The position numbers and the translations under genes are program-made. A stretch of 59,773 bases of DNA, from the NCBI RefSeq assembly GCF_016925535.1, contig NZ_CP070498.1, positions 1 through 59,773 of the forward strand. Reading direction: 5' to 3'. Under the pieces are notes generated by a model. The model was given only the letters and a program-made list of their open reading frames with translations, did not search any database and was not told where the DNA came from. The stretch is from Natronoglycomyces albus. Its GTDB lineage: Bacteria > Actinomycetota > Actinomycetes > Mycobacteriales > Micromonosporaceae. Shown in pieces: positions 1 through 9,996 of this stretch (positions are counted from its first letter, which is position 1; each line of letters starts with the position of its first letter).

Positions 1-906
1 ATGCAACACGAACTTGACGACAATCTAAGTCGCACCATCGCGTTCCTCAACGATAAAGGCGGTGTCGGAAAAACCAGTTTGGCCGATAACTTGGCCGGTC
101 AATATGCCGCTGCTGGATACAAAGTTCTCCTCATCGACCTCAACAAACAAGCAAACGTTGCCGATGACCTGGCCTATCGCGATAACCCCGCTATTGACGA
201 CAAAGGTCTAGGCCTCTTCCAGGCCCTTACCGCAGGCACCCCCCTGAAACCAGTTCAGGGAATCCGCCCCAACCTCGACGTCGTCCCTGGCGGCATTCAC
301 ATTGACGACCTCACCGCCGTACTCGCAGGCCGCAGCGACTCCGATAACGGCCGCACCACGCTGCGCGACTCCCTGGCCCCCATCGCCGACCAATACGACA
401 TTGTCATTATCGACTCACCACCAGAGGCAAAAAACCTGTCCAACCTGGCACTTTGCGCCGCACGCTGGATCATCATGCCCACCCGTTCCGACCCCGGAGG
501 GCTTGTCGGCATGGGTCTGGTAGCGAGCCGATTTGTCCGCGCCCGCGAAGTCAACCCCCACCTACAACTACTAGGCATAGTGCTATTTGGCACCGCCTCC
601 AACGCCTCAGCCATCCGCCGCGAGGTCCATGCCGATATCCAAAAAGCCTTCGGAGGGCAAGAATCTCCCATGTTGACGGCCAGCGTTCGCTACGCCGAGC
701 GCGTGGCCCGCGATATGCGCAAAACCGGCCGACTCGCTCACGAGCTCGAAGAGGATGTCAAGGCGCTTCCGCCACGATGGGAAGCCTTGCGGCAAGGCAA
801 GAAACCATCAAGCATGTCCCCGACAACCGGGAAAGTTTCAGAAGATTACGCCGAGATTGGGGCTGAGATTTTGCAAATCATGGCCGCCGCCGAACCTGCC
901 AACTAA
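1..906 (+). CDS. parA: ParA-type partition ATPase
   Basis: A 301-aa ParA/MinD-family ATPase that would move plasmid copies apart before cell division. The deviant Walker A motif KGGVGKTS is near residues 19-26, followed by VLLIDLNKQANV, and the Walker B region reads DIVIIDSPPEAKN. The ATG is the first base of the window. Its ribosome binding site would be GAGG at 59763-59766 if the molecule is circular, with an ideal 7-nt spacing. The RHH protein gene follows 34 nt downstream and probably forms a par operon with it. Confidence in the family is high. The role in segregation is inferred from family and neighbour. Confidence 0.95.
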   Translation: MQHELDDNLSRTIAFLNDKGGVGKTSLADNLAGQYAAAGYKVLLIDLNKQANVADDLAYRDNPAIDDKGLGLFQALTAGTPLKPVQGIRPNLDVVPGGIHIDDLTAVLAGRSDSDNGRTTLRDSLAPIADQYDIVIIDSPPEAKNLSNLALCAARWIIMPTRSDPGGLVGMGLVASRFVRAREVNPHLQLLGIVLFGTASNASAIRREVHADIQKAFGGQESPMLTASVRYAERVARDMRKTGRLAHELEEDVKALPPRWEALRQGKKPSSMSPTTGKVSEDYAEIGAEILQIMAAAEPAN

Positions 907-940
907 ACACCCAACAACAGATCAACGTCAGGAGACCACA

Positions 941-1480
941 ATGACCACCGAGAACCTTGGCGACGCCTTCGGACCCACGGGCCGTAGCAAACTCGGAGGC
1001 ATACTCCCTGAACGGTCCCCAAAACGACAACCCGCGCCCACGCCTGTCGAACAAGCTCCTACTGAAACGCCCCAGGACGAGCGACCAACCGTCGCACCGG
1101 AACCCGACAACGCTCAATCAGCCGCCGCCGCGCGCCAGATCAACACATTCCTGTTGCCAGCAGTCAAAAAACGAGCTGCCCAGCGCAAACGAGCCAACAA
1201 TGAAACCAATGCTGACGTGGCGTTCGCCGCTATTGAAGCCGAACTCCCACGGCTTGAAAGTCTCATCAGAGCCAGGCACACCGGTTCTCGCACCAGTAGC
1301 CTATTTCCGTCCCGGACCAGCCAACGAAGCCAAAAACGCCCCGAAGGCGTCAACCGTGAAATGTGGACAATCCGCGCCACACCAGCAGAAATTGCGGTCA
1401 TCGATGATCTGGTAGAGAGCAACGGAGCGCTGAGCCGTTCTGAACTGATCTCGGTGGCCCTTGAGTCCTACCTGAGCTGA
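941..1480 (+). CDS. ParB-like ribbon-helix-helix centromere-binding protein
   Basis: A 179-aa protein with a proline- and alanine-rich, probably disordered N-terminal half. The C-terminal segment of about 45 residues (MWTIRATPAEIAVIDDL, then LSRSELISVALESYL) has the beta-strand/helix-helix pattern of an RHH DNA-binding domain. The ATG at 941 has AGGAG at 930-934 just upstream, so it is preferred over in-frame starts further up inside parA. Its position directly after parA suggests it is the centromere-binding adaptor and autorepressor of the par operon. No canonical ParB (HTH/CTPase) domain is present. The parS-like target is not identified. The AT-rich region before parA (59.5-59.77 kb) is the likeliest place. 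Confidence 0.75.
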   Translation: MTTENLGDAFGPTGRSKLGGILPERSPKRQPAPTPVEQAPTETPQDERPTVAPEPDNAQSAAAARQINTFLLPAVKKRAAQRKRANNETNADVAFAAIEAELPRLESLIRARHTGSRTSSLFPSRTSQRSQKRPEGVNREMWTIRATPAEIAVIDDLVESNGALSRSELISVALESYLS

Positions 1481-1552
1481 AGGAGCCGCACAACAATCTC
1501 TGAGAGTAGGAACGTGGCACGTTAGAGTGGTCTATTGGAAAGGGGCGTGGCC

Positions 1553-1984
1553 ATGTCTGAGGATGATATCGGTGATGGAGAGCGTGAGGTTCAGGCAAAA
1601 ACGGTCGCAGCGATACAAGCGTTCACTCAGGTTACGTCAGCTCTTGCGTCACGGCGCGCTGCACGTGAGAACCAGAACAACCAGGTGGGGGACTACGGGA
1701 ACGAGGAACGCCTAACTCATCGTGTGGTTGACCAGGTTCCTAAATCTGACCTCGACCAAGACCAGCCTGAGACCACCTCTAAGGCCCCGGTCTTGAACAA
1801 TGCCACAGTCGCTAAGGACGCTACGGCCGGTACTAGGTCAGTAGCGGCCGCTTCGGCTTCAACGGCTATGACCGCGCCAACCAGCAATGTGGTCGTCATG
1901 CGTCAAAAAGCTATGCTCACCTCTGCGCCACCGAAACTGCCAGCCAGCCCGGTGGCGACACCCGCGCCAGCCGCAGAACGCTAA
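1553..1984 (+). CDS. Small alanine-rich hypothetical protein
   Basis: A 143-aa protein of unknown function. The N-terminus is acidic (MSEDDIGDGEREVQ) and the rest is Ala/Thr/Pro-rich and low in complexity, so no domain is recognised. The ATG at 1553 is chosen because AGGGG (1541-1545) lies 7 nt upstream. In-frame GTG/TTG codons at 1535-1547 are alternatives. The last 126 nt overlap, tail to tail, the 3' end of the giant minus-strand methylase/helicase gene, which is unusual. One of the two C-termini may be recent. It might be a third par-region gene, but nothing in the protein shows this. Confidence 0.5.
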   Translation: MSEDDIGDGEREVQAKTVAAIQAFTQVTSALASRRAARENQNNQVGDYGNEERLTHRVVDQVPKSDLDQDQPETTSKAPVLNNATVAKDATAGTRSVAAASASTAMTAPTSNVVVMRQKAMLTSAPPKLPASPVATPAPAAER

Positions 1985-4900
1985 CCGCGTCTGTTCATCA
2001 CCCTTCTGCGTCATCCCTGATCGTTGCTGCACCTCTTGCTGTACCCGTTTGTCTCTTTCAGGGTCGGTTGCGCGGTGAGAACCCGCCGAGACTGGCCGTG
2101 GGAACGCCGATGCAGCACTGGATTGGGCCGCAGTGGCCGAGGTCAGCTCTTTGACTTCACGTTTGACCTCAACTCCCTGGCCTTGATAGATGACGGTGCC
2201 TTGATCGGTCAACGTAATGGGGATGCCCAACCGTTTTTCGAACAGTGGAGCATACTCTGCGAGAAACCCCGGCCTACTAGGGAATTGTCCTTTTCGCGCC
2301 CAATCGCCTTCATCTTGCTGTTCAAAACCGCTGTTCTCCAGCACCTCGACGACATGAATGTAGTTATCCTCTGACATCGCCTGCGGAAACACGCCAGTGA
2401 TGCGCATCTTACTCGTTTCTGAGTCAGCTTCGAGAACGACATCCAACACCGCGTTGGATTCCGGTTTAGATGCCTTCTTCATCTCGGCATCAATCTCTTC
2501 AAACCGAGCCCGAGCTGTGGCGAGTTCAGCCTCCTGGGCGAACGGTGTATCAAGTCGTTCTTCCGCAGCAATAATGTCTGCGCGCAAACTAGCCATAGTT
2601 GCAACGTTTTGCTGAATCATGTCTGGAAGTTTTGCCAGGTCGTTACGCAACTTGGTCAATGGTTGCGCGGTAGAAAGTGTCGCGGAGTTCACTTTGGCCG
2701 CTACTAGAGGTACCTGGTCCAACTCCACGCTGACCGTATTGTTAATCCCGGCCACCGCTTTGAGTCCGAAGCCGGCGAACTGCCCAAGTGCGCGCGATCC
2801 TCCGGTAGGAACACCCGCTGAGATAAACTTTTGAAGCTGCTCTCGGAGCGCGTCCGATGCGGCGGTGAATTCATTGAATTCCTCGCCCCGGATGACGGCG
2901 TGGAACTTCTCCCCGCGTGTGTCACGCACTTGCGGGATAGCCACGGCCAAGGCTTCGTTGACTCCTTCGAGACCATCGATACGCGACTGATTGCCGCTGA
3001 TCGTCTCACGCAATGAATGCAGCATCGCCTGGTGGCCACGCCTGATGCCTTCAAGTTTCGCCACAGTCGCTTCGGCCTCGGCCAGCTCAAGCAGTAGCGG
3101 ATTGCCCGATGCGATCGCCTTGATCTCGTTGAAGCTCAACGTCACCTCGTCGATATCTTCAATCTCTCGCACAGCGAAATCGGTACGCATGACCTGGTTA
3201 TTGGCGACTGCTTTGCGCGCTACAGTTTGCCATACGTAGGGATCAAAGCTTTCTTCGACCACATAGCGCAGCACCTGTATCTCGTCGTTTTGGTTTCCCT
3301 GACGAATTCCGCGCCCTTCGCGCTGAGTCACGTCAGCGGGTCGCCACGGACAATCCAGGTGATGCATCGCTACTACGCGCGCTTGGACGTTGGTGCCCAC
3401 ACCCATCTTCGCTGTTGAACCGATTAGCACATCAATATTGCCCGTACGGGCCGCTTCAAACAGTTGCCCTTTCTCGATGTCGTTGCGCGCCTCGTGGATG
3501 AACCGCACCCGTCGACGTTCCATTCCACGCTCTACTAGATTCTCGCGTAGTTGGTCATAGACATTCCATTTATCGCTGGGGGTTCCCAAGTCGCAAAAAA
3601 CTAGCTGAAGCCCTCCAGTCAGTGGCTGGTCTTGGCCGTATCGGTCCGTATAGACCGTATCGCGATAGGTTTGCCAGATCTGTGCGATCCTATCGGCGGC
3701 AACATCGACTTTCTGTGGCTCGTCTGTCTCGATGCCCCGTAGCCGCACGTCAGCGGACACTGCGCGCCCATCACCGGAAATCTTCAGCATGTTGTCCACG
3801 GTGTCAGGCACAACCCCAGATCGGACGTCGGAGGCTCGTTTTCCAATTTCCCCCATGTAGTCACTCAAAGCGCTACTGCGAGGAATAGCGACGATTTCGG
3901 GCAGACGTTCACCATCACTGGCGCGAGCCACAATGTCAGGAACTACTAGGTTCAAGTCTTCGGACAGTTTAATGTCAGCGACGCCAAAGATCACACGCTG
4001 GAGCTCTGGGACATTTCCAAACCGAGCAAACCGGGTCGTAGTCCTAATGCCGCCTTCAGGGGATACTTCTATCGCTGTAACAATTTCGCAGTGTGTGGTT
4101 GCCCAGCAATCGTAAATATCGTATCCCAGCTCCTCAAGACGCTCAGGGGCCAAAAATTGCAACATGGTGTGTACTTCACCCAGTGAGTTGGGAAAGGGGG
4201 TTGCCGTAGCCAAGCAGGTAACACGCTTTTTCCCCGTGGAGCGTAGATACCCAAGTTTCATGTCCAGATCAGTCGACCGATTACTACCGATTATCGCCAT
4301 CGAGTCGATATTGGAGGCACGAAACCTATTTTTGTACAAATGTGCTTCATCGACAGTGACATAGTCAATACCAGTCTGTTCGAACGTCAGATCGGTATCC
4401 CGATTCCGCTCAATACGGTCGAGCGCCTTCGCCTCGCGTGTGTTGATGCGCTTGATGTATCCTTCAATTTGTTTAACTGTTCGACGCTGGTCATCGCCCA
4501 CAGCGAAGGATTTCATCCGGTGAAGTTTGTCGCGCTCTGCGTCGTAATAGGCTTTTTGGCTCTCAGCTGAGAGGGCGATCTTCTCGAATGCTGAATGGGT
4601 AATGATGACAGCATCCCAATCACCTGTGGCGATGCGGGAGATGAACTCACGTCGACGATCTTTCGAAAGATCTTCGGTAGACGCTGCCAACAGTTTTGCT
4701 TGTGGGTATGCCAGCAGCCATTCACGGTTGAATTGTTCGAGCATGTGATTGGGAACGGCAACAACGGGCTTATTGACCATTTTTAGCCGCTTCATCTCCA
4801 TGATGCCCACGGCCATCTCCAGCGTTTTCCCTGCCCCGACGCCATGAAACAGCCCTATGGAGGGTTGGCACATCATTCGGTGAACCGCAGCCCGCTGATG

Positions 4901-7759
4901 GTCATATAGCGTGTAGAAATCAGACAAACCCGGCAGCGTCAAATGCTGACCGTCATAGACTCGTGGAACTTCTGAGTTGAAGGTGCGGTTATAGAACTCC
5001 AACAACCGTTGTGCCCGCTGTGCGTCTGACCAGAGCCACGAGACAAACTTTTCGTTCATCGCATCGGCTTTGGCCTGTGCCACACGGGTTGCAAAGAGGT
5101 CAGCCACACTTTTTTTGCCGCCGTCAGGAGTGTCGATCTGACGTGTGAGCTTAATAGGCTTGGCAGTCAGCAAATGCTCGGCAATCGCTGGAGCTGGCAG
5201 GCGAGGTGTTCCCCATTCCCCTGTGGCGATGGGGCCATCGTTCCTTGCTCCTGAGATTGCCCAGAACGATCCTCCAGCGTGTTCGACCCGCAGATTTCGG
5301 TCATGGAGAATTTCTCGTAGAAACGCTTGCACATCGGCGGCGGGAATCCATGCTGACCCCAGCGACGCCTTAATGTCCTGACTGGTCAAAGGGGTAGGGA
5401 GGACTTTTTTGAGCGCATCGACGTTGGCATACATGGCCGGATCGGTCTGCGCAGCAGCGCGCGCGGCATCCAACTTGGATTGGACGTCACCTGAGCAGTA
5501 TTCGGACTTTGTAACTAGCTCACCTGAGACAGGGTCGTCAAAAACCAGGGAGTCGAGCTGTTGGCGAGCCTTGTCTGCCTCCACGCCCAGCAACTGAGCG
5601 ATGAGGTCCAGGTCGACGCGGTTGGTGCGGTCCAGACTGATAGCAAGGGCATCGGCAGCGGTTTCAGCCCCGAGTACTTCGGTGCGCCGTCGTAGAACAC
5701 GGTGGGTGAAAATATCCTCTTTGGTTGCTACGCCGCTGATGGGCTCATAGTTTTCCAAAGCCTTGACCAGGAAAGCGTGGGCGTCGCCACGGAATCCCCC
5801 CTGAGGAGGGAAGCGACGAGTGACTTTCTGTTCCCCGGTGTTCTTATCCAGCAGCGGGACTTTCTGTCCGGTCTCAGGATCGGTCGACCACCGTGGAATG
5901 AGTTTGACCCGGTTAATTGGACCCCAGGTGCTGAAGTAGGCGTCATAGCGCTCATTGAGCTGTTCACGTAGTTGCCGGATCTCGACAGTCTCATCGAGAT
6001 TGTTTGCCTCGGCATCTACTAGTGAGACCACTGTGTCTCTGATGCCCAGCAGCGCCCGCAACTCAGCACGCTGTGTTTTAGGGACGGTCATGTCCCGCCA
6101 CGCACCTAGCGACCACATCTGGAAATGATCAGCCTGCTCGGTCGCGGTGTTTTCACGAATGAACCGCTCCGGTGGATCGTCCATGTAGCTGACACTGGCC
6201 GCTGGGATTTCCATACGCTCAGTCTCCGGAGAGAATCCCATCCCCATCTCACGGGCGGACTGGGTGATGCCGTTCAGTGCCCCGCGCAGTTGCGCCGCAA
6301 CTGCGTCAGGTTGGGTATCTCCAACGACGCTGATGCCCATCGTGCCAAAGCGATTCTTTTCCACACGGACTTGGCCGATCACCCAATCGGGCCGCTGCAC
6401 GAAAACGTCATTGATCCGTGCCGGCTGGCCCTCCTCAGCCGCGCTCGTTTGCTCCCACAGCCGCGTCAGTTCGGAGGGATCGGTATCCATCTCTCGACGC
6501 CGCAGCAGCAACACATCTGTCATTACATCGGTTCCCGCTGCCGTCCAATGAGCCCGGTTTGGCAGGCGTACCGCGCCCAGCAGATCCCCCCATTGGCCGA
6601 TTTCCCGACGTGCCGCAGGATTAGTCGCATCGGATGTAAAAGCGCTGGTAACTACGGCGACAATGCCACCGGGGCGGGTCAACTGGAGCGACTTGAGGAT
6701 GAAGTAGTTGTGTGTGGAGAGATCATTGGGGTTGTACACCGGATCAAAAATCGTTGAGTCATGGAAGGGCACATTCCCGACCGTGACGTCAAAGCTATCG
6801 CGTGCGCGGATATCTTCAAACCCAGAGGCCAAGATCGAGGCTTGCGGATACAGCGCTTGGGCAATACCTGCGGTTGTCTCATCTAGCTCCACACCGGTCA
6901 GATGCGCCCCCTCTGGGGCGCTGCCGATGAAATTGCCCGACCCGCAACCGGGCTCCAAGACCTCCCCGGAGGTAAAACCGAGATCTTGAACAGCCTGCCA
7001 GATGACCTTCGTATAGGCCACATCAGTGTAGTGAGCGTTGAGCGTTGTTGCCGATGCCTGCCGCATCTGGGCACGGGAGAGCAGCTGTTCTAGCTCTTGA
7101 CGTGCCTGCGCGAATTCTTCACGACGGGGATCGAACACTTGAGGAACTGCTCCCCAGCCAGACCAGCGCGCCAACACCTCTTGCTCAGAGGAATCAGCCG
7201 TACGATCCTCGGCTTGAACCCGCCGCAGGACACGCAGAGCTTCGAGATTGTTCTGCACACGAGTAGCCGCACCCCCAGACCCCAACTGTGACTGAGTCTG
7301 TGGCCTAAACGTCGCCCCTACGGGCCGCGCGTCATCTATCCGCCTCCGCGAGTCAGGTTCAACCTCCGCTACGTTCTCAGCCGTTGCTGACCGAACCTCG
7401 CTGGAGGGTTCAGCTACTCCTCCTGGTCCTGGTTCTGGGCGTTCTCCTCGGCCAGGATCTCCTCCTCTGCCATCTTCTGCGCTACGTTCAACCACTGAGC
7501 CCTCGCCAGGAAGCCCCCCTGGGGTTCCCCTTCCTGCCGCGCTATCTCCTCGGCCCGATTCGCGATCTCCTCGCCCCTGTGCACGTGTGACTCCCACATC
7601 GGGTGCAGGTCGCGCCGGTCGGTTTCGTTCATCGTTGTGCTCCTTCTCTTTTTCTTCCTGTGCTTCCTGTGTTACTTCGGCGGACCACGCTTCAGGGTCC
7701 TCGAACAACGGCAGCATCAGCTGCCCTTTACCTGGTTGGGCTTTCCTACGTCGCGCCAT
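1859..7759 (-). CDS. Giant DarB-like adenine methylase / SNF2-type helicase
   Basis: A 1966-aa fusion of an N6-adenine DNA methyltransferase and a superfamily 2 helicase, the N12-class layout also found in phage P1 DarB. The SAM motif LEPGCGSGNF is near residue 270, followed by the catalytic-type loop GNVPFHD. The helicase part has Walker A GVGAGKT (about 976), VTVDEAHLYKN (about 1138), the motif III-like ATATPFPN, and motif VI QREGRGIRQG (about 1483). Coiled-coil segments follow. Proteins of this class travel with phages and conjugative plasmids and are thought to protect incoming DNA from restriction. That role is inferred here. It is the last gene of the T4SS operon, 36 nt after the DUF4913 gene. 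The C-terminal 40 or so residues are Trp/Arg/His-rich and overlap the plus-strand gene ending at 1984. Confidence 0.88.
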   Translation of the reverse strand: MARRRKAQPGKGQLMLPLFEDPEAWSAEVTQEAQEEKEKEHNDERNRPARPAPDVGVTRAQGRGDRESGRGDSAAGRGTPGGLPGEGSVVERSAEDGRGGDPGRGERPEPGPGGVAEPSSEVRSATAENVAEVEPDSRRRIDDARPVGATFRPQTQSQLGSGGAATRVQNNLEALRVLRRVQAEDRTADSSEQEVLARWSGWGAVPQVFDPRREEFAQARQELEQLLSRAQMRQASATTLNAHYTDVAYTKVIWQAVQDLGFTSGEVLEPGCGSGNFIGSAPEGAHLTGVELDETTAGIAQALYPQASILASGFEDIRARDSFDVTVGNVPFHDSTIFDPVYNPNDLSTHNYFILKSLQLTRPGGIVAVVTSAFTSDATNPAARREIGQWGDLLGAVRLPNRAHWTAAGTDVMTDVLLLRRREMDTDPSELTRLWEQTSAAEEGQPARINDVFVQRPDWVIGQVRVEKNRFGTMGISVVGDTQPDAVAAQLRGALNGITQSAREMGMGFSPETERMEIPAASVSYMDDPPERFIRENTATEQADHFQMWSLGAWRDMTVPKTQRAELRALLGIRDTVVSLVDAEANNLDETVEIRQLREQLNERYDAYFSTWGPINRVKLIPRWSTDPETGQKVPLLDKNTGEQKVTRRFPPQGGFRGDAHAFLVKALENYEPISGVATKEDIFTHRVLRRRTEVLGAETAADALAISLDRTNRVDLDLIAQLLGVEADKARQQLDSLVFDDPVSGELVTKSEYCSGDVQSKLDAARAAAQTDPAMYANVDALKKVLPTPLTSQDIKASLGSAWIPAADVQAFLREILHDRNLRVEHAGGSFWAISGARNDGPIATGEWGTPRLPAPAIAEHLLTAKPIKLTRQIDTPDGGKKSVADLFATRVAQAKADAMNEKFVSWLWSDAQRAQRLLEFYNRTFNSEVPRVYDGQHLTLPGLSDFYTLYDHQRAAVHRMMCQPSIGLFHGVGAGKTLEMAVGIMEMKRLKMVNKPVVAVPNHMLEQFNREWLLAYPQAKLLAASTEDLSKDRRREFISRIATGDWDAVIITHSAFEKIALSAESQKAYYDAERDKLHRMKSFAVGDDQRRTVKQIEGYIKRINTREAKALDRIERNRDTDLTFEQTGIDYVTVDEAHLYKNRFRASNIDSMAIIGSNRSTDLDMKLGYLRSTGKKRVTCLATATPFPNSLGEVHTMLQFLAPERLEELGYDIYDCWATTHCEIVTAIEVSPEGGIRTTTRFARFGNVPELQRVIFGVADIKLSEDLNLVVPDIVARASDGERLPEIVAIPRSSALSDYMGEIGKRASDVRSGVVPDTVDNMLKISGDGRAVSADVRLRGIETDEPQKVDVAADRIAQIWQTYRDTVYTDRYGQDQPLTGGLQLVFCDLGTPSDKWNVYDQLRENLVERGMERRRVRFIHEARNDIEKGQLFEAARTGNIDVLIGSTAKMGVGTNVQARVVAMHHLDCPWRPADVTQREGRGIRQGNQNDEIQVLRYVVEESFDPYVWQTVARKAVANNQVMRTDFAVREIEDIDEVTLSFNEIKAIASGNPLLLELAEAEATVAKLEGIRRGHQAMLHSLRETISGNQSRIDGLEGVNEALAVAIPQVRDTRGEKFHAVIRGEEFNEFTAASDALREQLQKFISAGVPTGGSRALGQFAGFGLKAVAGINNTVSVELDQVPLVAAKVNSATLSTAQPLTKLRNDLAKLPDMIQQNVATMASLRADIIAAEERLDTPFAQEAELATARARFEEIDAEMKKASKPESNAVLDVVLEADSETSKMRITGVFPQAMSEDNYIHVVEVLENSGFEQQDEGDWARKGQFPSRPGFLAEYAPLFEKRLGIPITLTDQGTVIYQGQGVEVKREVKELTSATAAQSSAASAFPRPVSAGSHRATDPERDKRVQQEVQQRSGMTQKGDEQTRLAFCGWRGCRHRAGWQFRWRRGEHSFLTHDDHIAGWRGHSR

Positions 7760-7795
7760 AGCGTGGTCCTAACTCACAGCATACATGAGAAGTGT

Positions 7796-8203
7796 CTACA
7801 ATGGATTGTCTTGGTGTGGTGGTATTCCCTCAGGAAGTGCCGCCATCGTTTCTGGTGGCATCGGCTGGCAGGGCAGGGCTTTATCGGGAATATGTTTGCT
7901 GCTCTCACCATGTAGGGCGGGGTGGCACTCCCGAAAAGGGCCATCTTCGCCGGTCAACGCTCTCCAGTGGGACTCGAAATGGTAGATCCACCACGTGGAC
8001 ATCTGGGAAGTTGCTCGGGCAACTTCCCATTCCTGCCATAGGGCATAGATCCGATTCAGCGCCTCGGCGTGATCCCACCACTGCTCACACCAGCACTCGC
8101 CTGGTTGTGACTGGTCGCCCAATCGGTGGTTAATCGTGGGGGACAGCCACTGGCTCACCCAGTCCTCCAGACACGCATACGCGGGAGCGTTGTCCTCACT
8201 CAT
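7796..8203 (-). CDS. DUF4913 family protein
   Basis: A 135-aa tryptophan-rich protein matching DUF4913. The visible family pattern is WCEQWWDHAEALNRIYALWQ, then WWIYHFESHWRALTG and GPFREC. DUF4913 proteins are common beside conjugation genes in actinomycetes and their molecular role is unknown. The start overlaps the end of the VirD4-like gene by 4 nt, so the two are probably translationally coupled and may act together. A similar small protein sits in the same position after the second VirD4-like gene (55140-55751), which supports a role as a coupling-protein partner. Confidence 0.82.
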   Translation of the reverse strand: MSEDNAPAYACLEDWVSQWLSPTINHRLGDQSQPGECWCEQWWDHAEALNRIYALWQEWEVARATSQMSTWWIYHFESHWRALTGEDGPFRECHPALHGESSKHIPDKALPCQPMPPETMAALPEGIPPHQDNPL

Positions 8204-9996
8204 CGAATGGCCGATCCTTTCGTCGCGGCCAGGTTGGCCTCCCAGGCACGATCCACCGAAGCCGCATGGGAGTTCTCATGCTGGCCGTTATCCCAGCTGT
8301 CCGAGGGCGTCGAAGTGCCAAGTGGGTCCCATTTTTGTTGTGACCGCTCGATAGCCTCGGCCCACGGTGAATCCCACCAAGCGCGGGTGCGTGCCAGCAC
8401 TGGGCGAGCACCGGAGGGCAGGACGACGACGCGGCCATCGGGCAGCGCCGTTAGGTCTGAGGGCTCCAAAATTCGTCGACGGCGCATGGAGGTCGAGCGC
8501 GACGAGGAGCCTGTACTTGAGGAGTGGGAATGGGTGGCCTCGTCGAACTCGCCGATGAGTTTCGATTGGTTTTCCAGGAATTCGGCATCAGACACACCAC
8601 CGCCGAGCACGCGGATGTTCGCCGCCGACCACAACGCTTGCATCCCTTCACGGCCCCACACGCCCACACCCTGCACAAACGATTGCAAAATAGTGATGAT
8701 GGGCATCCCGGCCGATCCGTAGAATGAATACAGGTTGGGCAGGTTCTTGATTTTGCAGATGTTGGCTGCCTCATCCAGTACCGATAGCAGTGGCGGGTTG
8801 AGACGACGCCCTGGAGAACGGCGAGCAGCCACCTCCCCGGCCCGATAGATCGAATCCACAAACGCCGCCACCAGCGGAGCGGGAGCACCTGGACCATCTT
8901 CTGACAGCAAATACAGTGTGTCGGTACTAGATACGAATGCTTCCGGGTCGAACTGGGGAACTCCGGAGGTGGGCGTGATCCAGGCTGAGGTCGCTGTCTC
9001 GGTCAAAATCGCCATTGCCTTCTCGGCCCCGCCATAGACGCCACCACGTGTTTTATCGGGTAGGCCAATCGCGCCGCGTACTGCGCGGGCCGGGTCAATG
9101 TATCCAGCCGATTCGAGAAGTTGGGCCGGTTCATCGTCGCGCGGCCGCGTTGTCCAGGCGAACACATCCACCAACGTCTTGCCGCCAACGGCGGCCGCGA
9201 GGATGAAGTTGGCGACTAGGTCATCGGATTTGGACGCGAAGTATTCATCACGTGTGCCATCTCCGGAGAATGTGAAAGCCGCCGCTAGGCGGCGCGCATC
9301 AGTAACGCTGCTAATAGGGGCCAGCGGGTTCCACCAGAAAGCTTGCTCTTGGTCGAGCATGGCCATCGGGTCGAAAACCCACACTCGGCCTTTCTCCTCA
9401 CGTGGACCGCGTGTGGCATCCACGATGTCGCCTTTACGTGAGGTCACCAGCAGCGGCCCTGGCGCGGCCACCGCCGCCGGGATCGCACGGGCGGTGGTTT
9501 TTCCTTTGCGTGGACCCCAGATGTCGACGGCCATGTCTTCCCAGGACTGAAACAGCTTCATCCCATCGGGGACACGGTAGGCCACGAACACACCGTGCTC
9601 ATCGGATTCTTTGCTCTCTAGTCCTGGCCGCAGTTTCTTTGCCGAGGCAGCAACCCCGCGAGCGGAGAAACGCTTTAGTTCTGACCTCCCCGCCATGTGA
9701 CGCGAAGCCGCGTCAGAGCGACGGCGAGGACCGCCTCGGTACATTCGCCACCACAGAATTGCTGCAGGTACGGCTATCAAGGCGGCGACGAGCGATGCCA
9801 GGACAACACTGGCTGAGGTCGTCCAAATGATTGTGCCGGTGGCTACGGCGGTGATCACAACGAACGGGTTGAGGCTACCGTCGTATCCTGGCAGGTCCAG
9901 TAGCCGCACCACCAGCAAAACCACAGCCGCTGCGGCCAGGAGAATGATGCTCCCTAGTCCTACTAGGACCCCTGGTTGTGACATGTGGCGGCTCAT
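8200..9996 (-). CDS. VirD4/TraG-type T4SS coupling ATPase (first copy)
   Basis: A 598-aa inner-membrane ATPase of the VirD4/TraG/TraD superfamily, which would recruit relaxosome DNA and pass it to the secretion channel. There are two hydrophobic stretches at the N-terminus (about residues 10-32 and 45-82), then Walker A GPRKGKTT (161-168) and a Walker B-like LLSVLDEAANI. The C-terminal region has TraG-type features such as ILQSFVQGVGVWG. The start overlaps the VirB4-like gene by 4 nt (ATGA). The plasmid carries a second, divergent VirD4-like ATPase at 55751-57568. Which of them couples to the MobF relaxase cannot be read from the sequence. Confidence 0.9.
   Translation of the reverse strand: MSRHMSQPGVLVGLGSIILLAAAAVVLLVVRLLDLPGYDGSLNPFVVITAVATGTIIWTTSASVVLASLVAALIAVPAAILWWRMYRGGPRRRSDAASRHMAGRSELKRFSARGVAASAKKLRPGLESKESDEHGVFVAYRVPDGMKLFQSWEDMAVDIWGPRKGKTTARAIPAAVAAPGPLLVTSRKGDIVDATRGPREEKGRVWVFDPMAMLDQEQAFWWNPLAPISSVTDARRLAAAFTFSGDGTRDEYFASKSDDLVANFILAAAVGGKTLVDVFAWTTRPRDDEPAQLLESAGYIDPARAVRGAIGLPDKTRGGVYGGAEKAMAILTETATSAWITPTSGVPQFDPEAFVSSTDTLYLLSEDGPGAPAPLVAAFVDSIYRAGEVAARRSPGRRLNPPLLSVLDEAANICKIKNLPNLYSFYGSAGMPIITILQSFVQGVGVWGREGMQALWSAANIRVLGGGVSDAEFLENQSKLIGEFDEATHSHSSSTGSSSRSTSMRRRRILEPSDLTALPDGRVVVLPSGARPVLARTRAWWDSPWAEAIERSQQKWDPLGTSTPSDSWDNGQHENSHAASVDRAWEANLAATKGSAIR

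Noticed and set aside
6125-6757. Plus-strand ORF of 210 codons inside the DarB-like gene
   Set aside because: It lies opposite conserved methylase/helicase motifs, has no ribosome binding site and no recognisable domain.
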